Positions 44,986 to 53,976 of a stretch of 64,000 nt of DNA are shown in pieces. Below the pieces are notes generated by a model. The model saw nothing but the letters and a program-made list of their open reading frames with translations. It was not told the DNA's origin and did not search any database. Origin of the DNA: Methylocystis parvus OBBP (GTDB lineage: Bacteria > Pseudomonadota > Alphaproteobacteria > Rhizobiales > Beijerinckiaceae); contig NZ_CP092968.1 of the NCBI RefSeq assembly GCF_027571405.1, positions 62,001-126,000 of the forward strand, read 5' to 3'. Made by a program: the position numbers and the translations under genes. How positions within the stretch are numbered: position 1 is the stretch's first letter; every line of letters begins with the position of its first letter.

Positions 44986-45342
44986 ATGGGCCTTAATCTC
45001 CGACACGCGATCACGGTCGCCGCTATGGCGGGCCTGCTCGGCGCGAGCCTCGCGTCGCCTGCCGCCGCGGGCGATTGGGGCCATGGATGGGGCCGTTCCG
45101 GCTGGGGCTATCATGGCGGCTGGGGCAATGGCGGCTGGAGCAATGGCGGCTGGGGCAATGGCGGCGCGGCCGCCGCCGCGGCGCTTGGCGGCTTCGCCCT
45201 TGGAGCGGTCGCCGGCGCGGCTTCTCAGCCGGCCTATGGTCCGGGGTATGGCGCTTATGGCGATTGTTATTTCGTGGACCGCCCAGTCGCGGACGACTGG
45301 GGCAATGTCGTCGCCTATCGGCGGGCGCAGGTCTGCGAATAG
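44986..45342 (+). CDS. Secreted glycine/tryptophan-rich small protein
   Basis: This 118-residue protein has a signal peptide (hydrophobic core VAAMAGLLGASLA, cleavage likely after ASPAAA), then a Gly/Trp/Asn-rich repeat (GWGNGG, GWSNGG, GWGNGG), an Ala/Gly-rich hydrophobic stretch and a C-terminus with two cysteines (GDCYFVDRP and QVCE) that may form a disulfide. The start at 44986 has AAGGGAG 7 bases upstream. Similar proteins are common in Hyphomicrobiales and lack a known role. Confidence 0.8.
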   Translation: MGLNLRHAITVAAMAGLLGASLASPAAAGDWGHGWGRSGWGYHGGWGNGGWSNGGWGNGGAAAAAALGGFALGAVAGAASQPAYGPGYGAYGDCYFVDRPVADDWGNVVAYRRAQVCE

Positions 45343-45454
45343 CTGGAAATCAAAGACGTCCTCCCCGACGCCTCCCAGGGTTTCGTAGCGTCCGCGTATC
45401 TCCAGCGTTTCCGCCGTCGCCCTCCCGCCCCTCTCGCGTGGCGGCGGATAACGA

Positions 45455-45482
45455 GCCTCCCGGAGCGATCCGGGAGGCTTTT
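45455..45482 (+). terminator. Rho-independent terminator
   Basis: A perfect 9-bp stem (45455-45463 with 45470-45478) is followed by TTTT. It ends the Gly-rich gene and lies against the stop of the convergent inhibitor-like gene. Confidence 0.85.
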
Positions 45483-45484
45483 CG

Positions 45485-45853
45485 TCAGATCGGCTTGAAA
45501 GCGAGAACGGATTTCGATTCGCTCGCGTCCCGGCGCCAGAAGCCGTTTGAATCCTTCTCGAAATGCGCCTTGTGCCCCTTCCTTGCGACGAGTACGAGCT
45601 TGCCGCGGTCGATCGACCAGCGCACCGGATCGAAGACGACGACGCCATTGTCGCGGCAGGCGGGGGCGAGTTGCGCGCGGCCCCCGCCCATGAGCGTGAG
45701 CATGCAGCCCGTGTCCTTGTCGTCGCGCAATATGCCGTAACGACCGGCGTCGCCCGCGGCGAAAGCGCCGGCGGCCGGCAGAAGCGTTGCGAAAGCGGCT
45801 GTGATGATGTCCGGGCGTCGGCGTCTTTGCGCGCGCGGGATAGGTGTCGACAT
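45485..45853 (-). CDS. AprI/Inh-type protease-inhibitor-like secreted protein
   Basis: This 122-residue protein has a basic N-terminus and a hydrophobic Ala-rich segment ending AGAFAAGDAG, a likely signal peptide. The mature part GRYGILRDDKDTGCMLTL to WRRDASESKSVLAFKPI resembles the AprI/Inh beta-barrel with its two cysteines (C55 and C70 from the ATG at 45868, five less here) as a disulfide. Family members inhibit metalloproteases in the periplasm. Match is by pattern and moderate. Confidence 0.6.
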   Translation of the reverse strand: MSTPIPRAQRRRRPDIITAAFATLLPAAGAFAAGDAGRYGILRDDKDTGCMLTLMGGGRAQLAPACRDNGVVVFDPVRWSIDRGKLVLVARKGHKAHFEKDSNGFWRRDASESKSVLAFKPI

Positions 45854-46046
45854 CGACGCTTGCTCCAAGGATCCATAGAATCGCCATCAGTTTGCCCTTT
45901 TCACGCTTTGGGGCCAAGCGCGTTTGCGGGCGGAGCGGGCCGATTTTCTTCCAGGGCGCGGTAATGTGTAGCAGCGAGACCTTTTGCGCGGCGCCGGCTC
46001 GCGCTTTAAGGTCCGCGTGGAATACGTTCTCAGGGAGTCTCGCCTT

Positions 46047-47393
46047 ATGGACCCGGCCGCACTCGCCCTCGCCGAACGCTCTGCGCCGCGTTACACGAGC
46101 TATCCCACAGCCCCGCATTTTTCGAAGGAGATCGGCGACGCCGAAATGCGGCACTGGCTGTCCGCGCTCGATCCGCACGCGTCGCTCTCGCTCTATTTCC
46201 ACGTCCCCTTCTGCCGGACGATCTGCTCCTATTGCGGCTGCCACACCAAGGCCGTGCGTCAGGAGGCGCCGCTCACGGCCTATAAGGAAACGCTTCTGCG
46301 CGAAATCGAGATGACGGCGCAGGCGACGCCGGCGCGCAGCGTCGCGAGCATCCATTGGGGCGGCGGCACGCCGAGCATTCTGGGGCCGGCGCGCTTTGGC
46401 GAGATCATCGGCCGGATGCGCGACCTCTTTGGCGTCACGGGCGAGACGGAACACGCCATCGAACTCGATCCGCGCATACTCGACGCGGAAATGGTCGAGG
46501 CGTTGGCGCAAGCGGGCGTCAATCGCGTTTCCTTCGGCGTGCAGGATCTGAACGCCCATGTCCAGGAAGCGGCCGGCCGCGTTCAGCCTTTCGAAATCGT
46601 GGAGCGCGCCGTCGCGATGGTGCGCGGCGCGGGCGTCGCCGCGATCAATTTCGATTTGATGTACGGCCTGCCGCATCAAAGCGTGGCCGACGTCGAACGC
46701 ACGGCCGCCATGGCCGCCTCGCTCGATCCGCAGCGGCTCGCCGTCTTCGGCTACGCCCATGTCCCCTGGTTCAAGGCGAACCAGAAGCTCATCGACGCCG
46801 CCGCTCTTCCCGGCGCGGCCGAACGCCTCGCCCAGGCCGCCGCGGTGCGCAGGACTTTGGAGCGCGCGGGTTTCGAGGCGATCGGGCTCGACCATTTCGC
46901 GCGCCCTCACGATCCCCTCGCCGTCGCCGCGCGCGATGGGCGCATGCGTCGCAATTTCCAGGGCTATACGATCGACAGCGCCACGGCGCTTCTTCCCTTC
47001 GGCGTCTCGTCCATCGGCCGGCTGCCGCAGGGCTTCGTCGGCAACGCCACCGACCTTGCGGGCTGGCGCCGCGCCGTCGAGGACGATCGTTTCCCGGTCA
47101 CGCGCGGCCTCGCCTTTTCCATAGAGGATCTGGCGCGGGGCGACCTGATCGAGCGGCTCATGTGCGATTTCACGGTCGATTTCGGCGCGATCGCGTTGGA
47201 GCATGGCTTCCATGTCGAGGCTTTCGACGAGGCGCGCCTTCCGCTTTCAGCGCTCGAGCGCGACGGCGTCGTCGAGGTCGTGGACCGCCGGGTGACGGTC
47301 ACCGAGCGCGGCCGGCCTTTCGTCCGCCTTGCCGCCGCGGCTTTCGACGCCTATCTGGACCAGTCAGCCGCGCGCCATTCCGCCGCGGTGTGA
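46047..47393 (+). CDS. hemN: Oxygen-independent coproporphyrinogen III oxidase
   Basis: This 448-residue HemN is a radical-SAM enzyme with C56-x3-C60-x2-C63 plus the extra cysteine C65 (FCRTICSYCGC), and YTSYPTAPHF at the N-terminus. HWGGGTPSIL and the HemN C-terminal domain are present. It makes protoporphyrinogen under low oxygen, which suits a microaerobic diazotroph. The ATG at 46047 has GGGAG about 9 bases upstream. Confidence 0.94.
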   Translation: MDPAALALAERSAPRYTSYPTAPHFSKEIGDAEMRHWLSALDPHASLSLYFHVPFCRTICSYCGCHTKAVRQEAPLTAYKETLLREIEMTAQATPARSVASIHWGGGTPSILGPARFGEIIGRMRDLFGVTGETEHAIELDPRILDAEMVEALAQAGVNRVSFGVQDLNAHVQEAAGRVQPFEIVERAVAMVRGAGVAAINFDLMYGLPHQSVADVERTAAMAASLDPQRLAVFGYAHVPWFKANQKLIDAAALPGAAERLAQAAAVRRTLERAGFEAIGLDHFARPHDPLAVAARDGRMRRNFQGYTIDSATALLPFGVSSIGRLPQGFVGNATDLAGWRRAVEDDRFPVTRGLAFSIEDLARGDLIERLMCDFTVDFGAIALEHGFHVEAFDEARLPLSALERDGVVEVVDRRVTVTERGRPFVRLAAAAFDAYLDQSAARHSAAV

Positions 47394-47427
47394 GCGTCTC
47401 GGGGGAGGGGCTGTCACGGAGGGGCGG

Positions 47428-47817
47428 ATGACGCCGCTGACGGCCTTTTTCGCCAAATTCATCGGCGCCTATGCGATCCTCGCCGGAGCCTGGCTCTTCT
47501 TCCGGCGTGAAGCCGCGCTGGGCCTCATCGACCGCATCTCCAACGATCCCGTTTTCGAGTCGATGATCGGCGTGCTGCGCCTCGTCTTCGGCCTCGCCGT
47601 CATTTCCGCGCATAATCGCTGGGACGGTTGGCTGGCGTCGCTGGTCTCGGCGCTGGGCTGGATCGGGCTCGCCAGCGGCGCCGCGACCATGTTCCTTCCG
47701 ACAGGTTTTTTGCGGCGCATGGTCGAGCGCATGCGCTTTCGGGAACAGCTTCCCCTTTACGCCCTCGTTTCCGCGCTTCTCGGCGCCGTTCTGCTTCTCG
47801 GCGGCCTCAGCGCGTGA
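47428..47817 (+). CDS. Small integral membrane protein, four TM segments
   Basis: This 129-residue protein has four hydrophobic helices (FIGAYAILAGAWLFF, MIGVLRLVFGLAVISA, WLASLVSALGWIGLASGAAT, YALVSALLGAVLLLGGL). The ATG at 47428 is preceded by GGAGGGG. It is 34 bp behind hemN on the same strand and may be cotranscribed. Family is unknown. Confidence 0.75.
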   Translation: MTPLTAFFAKFIGAYAILAGAWLFFRREAALGLIDRISNDPVFESMIGVLRLVFGLAVISAHNRWDGWLASLVSALGWIGLASGAATMFLPTGFLRRMVERMRFREQLPLYALVSALLGAVLLLGGLSA

Positions 47818-47969
47818 TTTCGATCGACTTTTTTAGGCGTCCGCCAGCGAATTTCCGACTGTTTCGACGCAAGAGCCGGCTGGTGAAGCATTATCAATGC
47901 AAATGACAGTCGGCTCACGTCTTTCGGCGTCATGTCGACGCAAGAAGGGCGGCGCTCATGGAGGGTGTG

Positions 47970-48098
47970 ATGGAAGCGAAGGAACTGCTCAACAACCCCA
48001 AATTTGTCGCGCTCTGGATCGCAATCTGGGTCCTCATGCTGCTCGCCGTCGTCAATATTTACGAAAAACTGAGCCTCCTGGCGCAGCTCGGCCAGTAA
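47970..48098 (+). CDS. 42-residue single-pass membrane protein
   Basis: A short frame encodes MEAKELLNNPKFVALWIAIW and goes on to LLAQLGQ before TAA, with one membrane helix (FVALWIAIWVLMLLAVVNIY). GAGGG sits 6 bases before this ATG. An upstream in-frame ATG at 47958 would add four residues. Codon choice fits the genome. It is an isolated small membrane protein of unknown function. Confidence 0.55.
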   Translation: MEAKELLNNPKFVALWIAIWVLMLLAVVNIYEKLSLLAQLGQ

Positions 48099-48174
48099 CA
48101 AGGATTGCGGCCGAACTTGTGGCGGCGGGCGCCTTTCGCCATCGTGCATGTTCCCGATTCGATCATGGGGACAC

Positions 48175-49275
48175 ATGCCCGTCTGGACGCCCGAACAGGA
48201 CAATGCGCTGAACGCCGTCGCCGAGTGGCTCGCCAAGCCGCGCGGGCCGCAGGTATTCCGCCTCTTCGGCTATGCCGGAACCGGTAAGTCGACGCTTGCG
48301 CTGCATCTCGCCGAGCATGTCGATGGCGACGTCGCCTTCGCCGCCTTCACCGGCAAGGCCGCGCTCGTCATGCGCTCCAAGGGCTGCAAGGATGCGCGGA
48401 CGATCCACAGCCTCATTTATCGCGCCACCGATTCCGAGACGGAGGAGCCTTCCTTCGTGCTCAATGACGACAGCGAGGCGGCGCACGCCAAGCTCATCGT
48501 CATCGACGAATGCTCCATGGTGGACGAGGAACTCGGCCGCGATCTCCTTTCTTTCGGCAAGAAAGTCCTCGTGCTTGGAGACCCGGCGCAATTGCCGCCG
48601 GTGAAGGGCGGCGGCTTCTTCACCGAGGCCGAGCCCGATGTGATGCTCACCGAGGTGCACCGGCAGGCGGCGGACAATCCGATCGTGCGTCTCTCCATGA
48701 CGATCCGCGAAGGCGGGGCGCTGGCGCGCGGCGTCTATGGCGAGACGCGTATCGTTGGCCGCGACGGGCTCGATCCGAAGCTTGTCACCGGCGCGGATCA
48801 GGTGCTCGTCGGCATGAACAAGACGCGCCGGGCTTACAACAACCGGCTGCGCGAATTGAGGGGCTTCACCGCCGGGCCGTTCCCGCAATCGGGCGAGAAG
48901 CTCGTTTGTCTGCGCAACAATCGTAAAAAAGGCCTGCTCAACGGCGCGCTTTTCACGGTGAAAAGCGCCGGCGCGCTGCGGCGCGGCAAAATCAGAATGC
49001 TCGTCATGCCGGAAGAAGGCGAGGCGGGAAAATATCAGCGCGTCTCCGTCATTCCGCAATTCTTCGAGGGCGGCGAGGGCGAGATACCTTACGCGCTGCG
49101 CAAGGATTCAGACGAGTTCGATTACGGCTATGCGCTCACCGTGCACAAGGCGCAGGGCTCGCAATGGGATAATGTAACGCTCTTCGACGAGTCCTTCGCC
49201 TTTCGCGAACATCGCGCGCGCTGGCTTTATACCGGCGTGACGCGCGCGGCGCAGAAGCTGACTCTCGTGATGTGA
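48175..49275 (+). CDS. SF1B (RecD/Dda-like) DNA helicase
   Basis: This 366-residue ATPase has Walker A GYAGTGKS at 32-39, motif II VIDECSMVD with D111-E112, motif III GDPAQLPPV, and motifs V/VI (YALTVHKAQGSQWD and WLYTGVTRAAQKL). The compact size and AAA_30/UvrD_C_2 layout match phage T4 Dda-like 5'-3' helicases found in bacterial chromosomes. The ATG at 48175 has GGGGA upstream. An ATG at 48148 is also in frame. Confidence 0.9.
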   Translation: MPVWTPEQDNALNAVAEWLAKPRGPQVFRLFGYAGTGKSTLALHLAEHVDGDVAFAAFTGKAALVMRSKGCKDARTIHSLIYRATDSETEEPSFVLNDDSEAAHAKLIVIDECSMVDEELGRDLLSFGKKVLVLGDPAQLPPVKGGGFFTEAEPDVMLTEVHRQAADNPIVRLSMTIREGGALARGVYGETRIVGRDGLDPKLVTGADQVLVGMNKTRRAYNNRLRELRGFTAGPFPQSGEKLVCLRNNRKKGLLNGALFTVKSAGALRRGKIRMLVMPEEGEAGKYQRVSVIPQFFEGGEGEIPYALRKDSDEFDYGYALTVHKAQGSQWDNVTLFDESFAFREHRARWLYTGVTRAAQKLTLVM

Positions 49276-49287
49276 GGTTGTTTCCAG

Positions 49288-49324
49288 CCCCGCGCGCCCC
49301 GGTTGTCAAACCGGGCGCGCGGGG
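49288..49324 (+). terminator. Strong hairpin between helicase and patatin genes
   Basis: A 16-bp stem with a single bulged C pairs 49288-49304 with 49309-49324, loop GTCA. It is followed by CAAAATTC rather than a T run, so it may act with Rho or as an RNA-stabilising element. Confidence 0.5.
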
Positions 49325-49365
49325 GCAAAATTCAAATATGTCGTTTTATTGATGGAGGTTTTTCC

Positions 49366-51225
49366 ATGTCCGAGGATCAGATTGAAGTCGTCTCGTCGCG
49401 TGGGGGCGCCTGTATCCCCGCAATTTGGAGCCTGGAGCCAAAGCAGACTTTGGGGCTTGCGCTTTCCGGCGGAGGTTTCCGCGCCTCGCTTTTTCACATC
49501 GGCGTCCTGGCGCGTTTGGCGGAACTCGATCTGCTGCGGAGCGTCTCAGTGCTGTCGACCGTTTCGGGCGGCTCGATCGTTGGCGCCTATTATTATCTCA
49601 AGGTGAAGGAGCTTCTCGAAGGGCGGCGGAAGGGTTCGGATGGACAAGCCGTCGCGCCATCGTCCCAGGCCTATGTCGACATTGTGAGCGAGATCGAGCG
49701 GGAATTCCTCGCTTGCGTACAGACGAATGTGCGTATGCGCGCATTGGTCGATCCCGTCGCCAATGCAAAAATGATTTTCTCCGACGACTATTCGCGCAGC
49801 GACCGCATCGCGGAAGTTTACGACGAGTGCTTCTATCGACGATTCTCGAGCGACCCCGCCCGCAAGATCACGCTGCCGGATTTGCTGATCACCCCCGTCG
49901 GCATGCAGCCGGGTTTCGACGTGCGCGCCTATAATGACGCCGCGACATATAAAATACCGATTCTGAACATCAACGCCACTTCTCTGAATACGGGCGGCCG
50001 CTGGGTGTTCACGGCTGTCCAGCTCGGCGAGGTCGCTTCCCCGGATTCGATCGATACGATCCAACCTCTGCGGCTGATCCAATATTCGGATACGACCTTG
50101 ACGCAGAAGCAGCAGGATAAGCTCAAGGAGATCGGGCTCGCCGAAGCGGTCGCGGCCTCGGCCTGCGTGCCTGCGGTCTTCACCCCGCTCGCCATTCACG
50201 ATCTCTATCCGCCGGGACCGAATGGCGAGGATTATGTCGTCGAATTGGTCGATGGCGGCGTTTACGATAATCAAGGCGTCGAGGCGCTGCTGTCCGAGAA
50301 TTGCGATTATATGATTTGCAGCGACGCCTGCGGACAGCTCGACGAGAATCGCACGCCGGGGACGCAGCTGCTGCCGGTCGCGACGCGCGCCAACGACATA
50401 TTGATGACGCGCGTTCGCGCAGAATGCTTCGACAGCCTCCGCACGCGCCCCGGCGGCGGCAAATTCGTCTTTTTCCATTTGCGTGACGCGTTCAGCGGCA
50501 ATAGCGGCTATCCGCCTTTGCCTGGGCCTGTCGATCAATGCAATGGCAAGGATGACGGGCTGGTCTACGCCCTCTCCAATATCCGCACCGATCTCGACTC
50601 GTTTTCGGACATGGAAGCCTATACGCTGATGTACGACGGCTATTGTCTGAGCGATTACTTCTTGCAGCGGGCCGAGAATAACTGCGGACTCGGAACGGGC
50701 GCGCCCGGCGGAACGCCGAGGGAGCCGTGGCGGTTTCTCGCGATCCGCCAGATTGTCGAGACGGACAAGACGCTGCTGCTGTCGCGGCTGCTCGATGGGA
50801 AATATCTCTTCTTCAAGTCCTTTTACGCCGATCCGGTCCGCGCCGGCGTCTATAGTTTCATGATCGTCGCGCCGGTTCTGCTGCTGCTGTGGCGCTATTT
50901 CGACTGGGTCGAAGCCGCGTATCGTTTCCTGGTCAAGGATTTCCTGTATTCGGTTCTGCCCTTCGCGCTGATCGGCGCCGCGCTCTACGCAATCGTCATG
51001 GGCATGGACGACAAGCCCGCGGCGCTCAAATTTTTCGACTTCATCCGCAAATACCGTCGCGGCGACAACAAGTTTTTGGTCGGCGTGTTTTACATTCCCG
51101 GCCTTCTGGGCGCGGCGGCGGCGTTTGTGCATCTCAAGATCTTCAATAAGATTTTTCTTCAAGCCGGTCGGTTGCCGGGTTCGTCGGATGGCGGGCCGGC
51201 TTCGAGATCGAATGGGAGCAATTGA
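49366..51225 (+). CDS. Patatin-like phospholipase with C-terminal membrane segments
   Basis: This 619-residue protein has a patatin domain: oxyanion loop SGGGFRAS at 34-41, nucleophile S67 in STVSGGSIVG, and the catalytic D296-G-G (ELVDGGVYDNQG). The C-terminal 130 residues hold three hydrophobic segments (VYSFMIVAPVLLLLW, VLPFALIGAALYAIVMG, FYIPGLLGAAAAFV). The start has GGAGG about 8 bases upstream. Membrane-tethered patatin enzymes with this layout are rare. A lipid-remodelling role is inferred. Confidence 0.87.
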   Translation: MSEDQIEVVSSRGGACIPAIWSLEPKQTLGLALSGGGFRASLFHIGVLARLAELDLLRSVSVLSTVSGGSIVGAYYYLKVKELLEGRRKGSDGQAVAPSSQAYVDIVSEIEREFLACVQTNVRMRALVDPVANAKMIFSDDYSRSDRIAEVYDECFYRRFSSDPARKITLPDLLITPVGMQPGFDVRAYNDAATYKIPILNINATSLNTGGRWVFTAVQLGEVASPDSIDTIQPLRLIQYSDTTLTQKQQDKLKEIGLAEAVAASACVPAVFTPLAIHDLYPPGPNGEDYVVELVDGGVYDNQGVEALLSENCDYMICSDACGQLDENRTPGTQLLPVATRANDILMTRVRAECFDSLRTRPGGGKFVFFHLRDAFSGNSGYPPLPGPVDQCNGKDDGLVYALSNIRTDLDSFSDMEAYTLMYDGYCLSDYFLQRAENNCGLGTGAPGGTPREPWRFLAIRQIVETDKTLLLSRLLDGKYLFFKSFYADPVRAGVYSFMIVAPVLLLLWRYFDWVEAAYRFLVKDFLYSVLPFALIGAALYAIVMGMDDKPAALKFFDFIRKYRRGDNKFLVGVFYIPGLLGAAAAFVHLKIFNKIFLQAGRLPGSSDGGPASRSNGSN

Positions 51226-51518
51226 GCCTGTCCGAGCGCGTCGTGGAAATGCGCCGTTACGCCGACGGCGCCGTCTATCGCTTCCTTCCCGCCTCGGCGG
51301 ACGAAGACGGAGCCGCGCGCTACAAGCGCGCGGATAAGGACGTCTGGATCTTGCGGGACCGCGATTTCGGCTGGATCGTTTGGGATGCGACGGACAAATC
51401 GCTGATGGGCCGGCCGTGGGACATCGCGATCAAGGACCAAGGCGCGACGCCGCCGGAATGCGATTGGGTGAGCCGGAAGGGCGCGAATTCCTATGTCTAC
51501 CGGCTTGCCTTCGTCTGA
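51222..51518 (+). CDS. Small protein coupled to the patatin gene
   Basis: This 98-residue protein starts at a TTG that overlaps the patatin stop (TTGA) with GGGAG 3-6 bases upstream. An ATG 27 bp on is the alternative. It is hydrophilic and Trp/Asp/Arg-rich (WILRDRDFGWIVWDATDKSL). I do not recognise it. Tight coupling suggests it works with the phospholipase. Confidence 0.65.
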   Translation: MSLSERVVEMRRYADGAVYRFLPASADEDGAARYKRADKDVWILRDRDFGWIVWDATDKSLMGRPWDIAIKDQGATPPECDWVSRKGANSYVYRLAFV

Positions 51519-51537
51519 ATTTTTACTTGCGCCGATC

Positions 51538-52725
51538 TTATTTGCCCCAATTGTCGATAGCGTCGGAGAAGACGCGTTCGCCCGCAGGGCCCTTTTCCAT
51601 ATTGATGGTCGCCGAGCGGCCGTCCGAGAGCTGGAGCGGCAGATCGATCACGGCAAGCGAGCGGAGCAACTGAATGTTGCGCGCTTCACGATCGCCGCGC
51701 ATCAGGCCGATGAGGAAATTATTGTCGGTGATCGGGACGGGAATGCCCGCCACTTTCTCCCCCGATTGCGCGTCGGCGCGGCGCATCTGGATCGGGCCGA
51801 TGGCTTTCACGCCGCCCAGCGGGCCGCCGGATTGCGGCTTGAAGGAGACGTTGATCGTATGCGACGCGGACAGGGTTGCGTCATTGTTCTTCTGGAACAG
51901 CAAGGTCATCTTCATCTTGCCGTCCGGGATGTCGATATCGCCGCGAATGGCGGAGCCGACCGGCTGGCCGGGCCCGCCGACATTCTCCAGCCGCCAGACG
52001 ACCGTTCCGTTATAGATGCGGTCGACCTTGTCCGGCTCCTGGAGCGAGGCGACCCACATTTCGGCCTTCTGCGCCACCGGCACCGACGTCGCGCGCTTGC
52101 CGGACACTGGCGCGGAGGCGGCCGACCCGCCCTCGACGCGGTCGCCGAACTTGCCGGCGTCAGCCGATTCGGCGGGGCCCGATTCCTCGGGTTTCAGCTT
52201 GGCGAGGTCTTCCGGCCGCTCGCGCAGATACCAGGCGAGCGCGCCGACCACCGCGATCAGGGCGACGAGAACGGCGCCAAGAGCGATGATGCGGGTCGGC
52301 GGGCGGCGCGATTTGGGCGGCATCGGCAAGGGCGCAGCGGGGCGTTGCGGCTCACGCGCGGGCGCGTCGCTTTCCGTCTCGGCGAGGGTTTCGCGCCAGG
52401 CGTCCTCGGCGCTGCGCTCGCCGGGCGGCAATTCCGGCGGCGCCGGCGGCTTCACCGCCGCGCTCGCGGACGATTCCGCCTTGGCCGATCCGGCTCTTGG
52501 GCCGGAGGAATTTTTCGCCGCGAGTTCAATCTCGACGCGGGTGATGGCCTCTTCGAGCGCGCGGCCCTCGGCGGCGATGTCGGCTTCCGCGACCGGCGGC
52601 TGAATGCCGCGCAATTGGCTGAACAGCGCCTTGCGCGCACGCTCGTAGACCACTTGCCTGGACTCGGGCGTCTGTTGCGGAAGAGCGGCAATGGCGCGGG
52701 AGATCAATGAATAGTAGTCAGCCAT
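51538..52725 (-). CDS. Hyphomicrobiales conserved single-pass protein
   Basis: This 395-residue protein begins MADYYSLISRAIAALPQQTP, a start shared by a conserved hypothetical family in Hyphomicrobiales. A helical N-terminus (1-70) is followed by a Pro/Ala/Glu linker, one membrane segment at about 142-163 (RIIALGAVLVALIAVVGALAW), a second linker and a C-terminal beta-rich domain (VVWRLENVGGPGQPVGSAIR onward). The last part is probably periplasmic. Function is unknown. Confidence 0.8.
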   Translation of the reverse strand: MADYYSLISRAIAALPQQTPESRQVVYERARKALFSQLRGIQPPVAEADIAAEGRALEEAITRVEIELAAKNSSGPRAGSAKAESSASAAVKPPAPPELPPGERSAEDAWRETLAETESDAPAREPQRPAAPLPMPPKSRRPPTRIIALGAVLVALIAVVGALAWYLRERPEDLAKLKPEESGPAESADAGKFGDRVEGGSAASAPVSGKRATSVPVAQKAEMWVASLQEPDKVDRIYNGTVVWRLENVGGPGQPVGSAIRGDIDIPDGKMKMTLLFQKNNDATLSASHTINVSFKPQSGGPLGGVKAIGPIQMRRADAQSGEKVAGIPVPITDNNFLIGLMRGDREARNIQLLRSLAVIDLPLQLSDGRSATINMEKGPAGERVFSDAIDNWGK

Positions 52726-52859
52726 GATCGGTTAAGAGCACTTCCCTCCGGGCGCGTCAATCCTGACCCCTTGCAAAGCCGGGAAAAACCGGGGATTTGA
52801 GCGCCAACGCGTCGGCGATCCCGTCGGGGCGGCGCCCGGCCGCAGGTTGGAGAATTCGC

Positions 52860-53459
52860 ATGTCTTTGCTTCGTTCGCTGGCGCGTGTTTCCTGCGCCGC
52901 TCTTTTCGTCGCGCTTCTCGCGCCCTCGGCGGCGCGCGCCATCAGCATGGATAAAGCGTCGACGATCAGGGACCAGTGCGAGATTTCGATCGGGCCGGAC
53001 CTCATCGGCATCGTATCCTACATGCCCGATCGCTCCCGCGACCGCTACTGCGGCGAGTTCCCGGCGACCGGACGAATCATCCTGACGATCGACCTTATCG
53101 CCGAACGCTTGCGTGAACTGCCGATCGAGGTGCGCATCGTGAAGGAGCCTCGCGGACCGCTTTCCGAAGAGGACGATCTTGCGCCCTTCACCGTCGCCTA
53201 TTTCGCGCCGCGCCTTTATCCCGGCGGCGCCGCGCCGGTCGAGCATGTCTTCGAGGAGAGCGGCAATTACGCCGCCTTCATCTCCGTCACCGAGTCGTCG
53301 GGCGCAAAACGCACCACGCGCTTCGGTTTCACGGTGGGCGGATGGCTGCAGTTCTACGCCACGGCGATCCTCGCCGGCGTCTTCCTGACGGGCATGGTTT
53401 TCGCCTATTGGCAATATAGCGACGCCGGCGTCAAAGGCATGCGGCGCAAGCGTCTCTGA
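52860..53459 (+). CDS. Exported protein with C-terminal membrane anchor
   Basis: This 199-residue protein has a signal peptide (core AALFVALLAPSAARA), a periplasmic beta-rich domain with two cysteines (DQCEISIG and RYCGEF) and a C-terminal membrane segment (FYATAILAGVFLTGMVFAYW) followed by a basic tail. The ATG at 52860 has GGAGA 8 bases upstream. Family is not recognised. Confidence 0.75.
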   Translation: MSLLRSLARVSCAALFVALLAPSAARAISMDKASTIRDQCEISIGPDLIGIVSYMPDRSRDRYCGEFPATGRIILTIDLIAERLRELPIEVRIVKEPRGPLSEEDDLAPFTVAYFAPRLYPGGAAPVEHVFEESGNYAAFISVTESSGAKRTTRFGFTVGGWLQFYATAILAGVFLTGMVFAYWQYSDAGVKGMRRKRL

Positions 53460-53472
53460 CGTTGCGTATCTC

Positions 53473-53958
53473 TCAGCTCTGTTCGCGTTTTCGCGGCGCG
53501 GCGATGAGCCAGTAGATGGCGCCGGCCAGCGCGCCGGTGAGAAAGAAAAGAAGCGCCAGGCGGCTTTCGGCTTCATTGATCTGCTGGGCGCGCCCGAGTC
53601 CTTTCGCGGCGCGCACGATCCAGGGCGAGGCGCCCGCCAGCACGCCGCTGACGCCGGAATACCAAATGAAGGACCGTACGCCCGCGGCTTCGCCCACCAG
53701 CGCGGCGACCGCGAGCGGGGCGGCGCATGTCGCGACGATCACCGCCCAGATTATAAAGCTCAGCGTGGCGAAAGCCTGCTCGGGATCGCCTTCATTCGCC
53801 GCTGCGTCGAAGACCGCGAAAAGTCCCGCGACGACGGCGGCCAGCCCCGCTTCACGCGTCGCGGTGTCGAAGAGCGCCGAGACGACGAGAAAAATCGCGC
53901 CGGCGCCCGCCGCGATGACGAAGCCGAAGCACATGACGATCAACCGGCGCAGCATCAT
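53473..53958 (-). CDS. Small integral membrane protein, about five TM segments
   Basis: This 161-residue hydrophobic protein starts MMLRRLIVMCFGFVIAAGAG and has four to five membrane helices, with a short acidic loop (FDAAANEGDPEQAFA) between the second and third. It converges on the exported-protein gene. Family is unknown. It lies 18 bp upstream of the HNH gene, on the same strand, in reverse order. Confidence 0.7.
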   Translation of the reverse strand: MMLRRLIVMCFGFVIAAGAGAIFLVVSALFDTATREAGLAAVVAGLFAVFDAAANEGDPEQAFATLSFIIWAVIVATCAAPLAVAALVGEAAGVRSFIWYSGVSGVLAGASPWIVRAAKGLGRAQQINEAESRLALLFFLTGALAGAIYWLIAAPRKREQS

Positions 53959-53976
53959 CCCTCATTTGCGCCCGGC

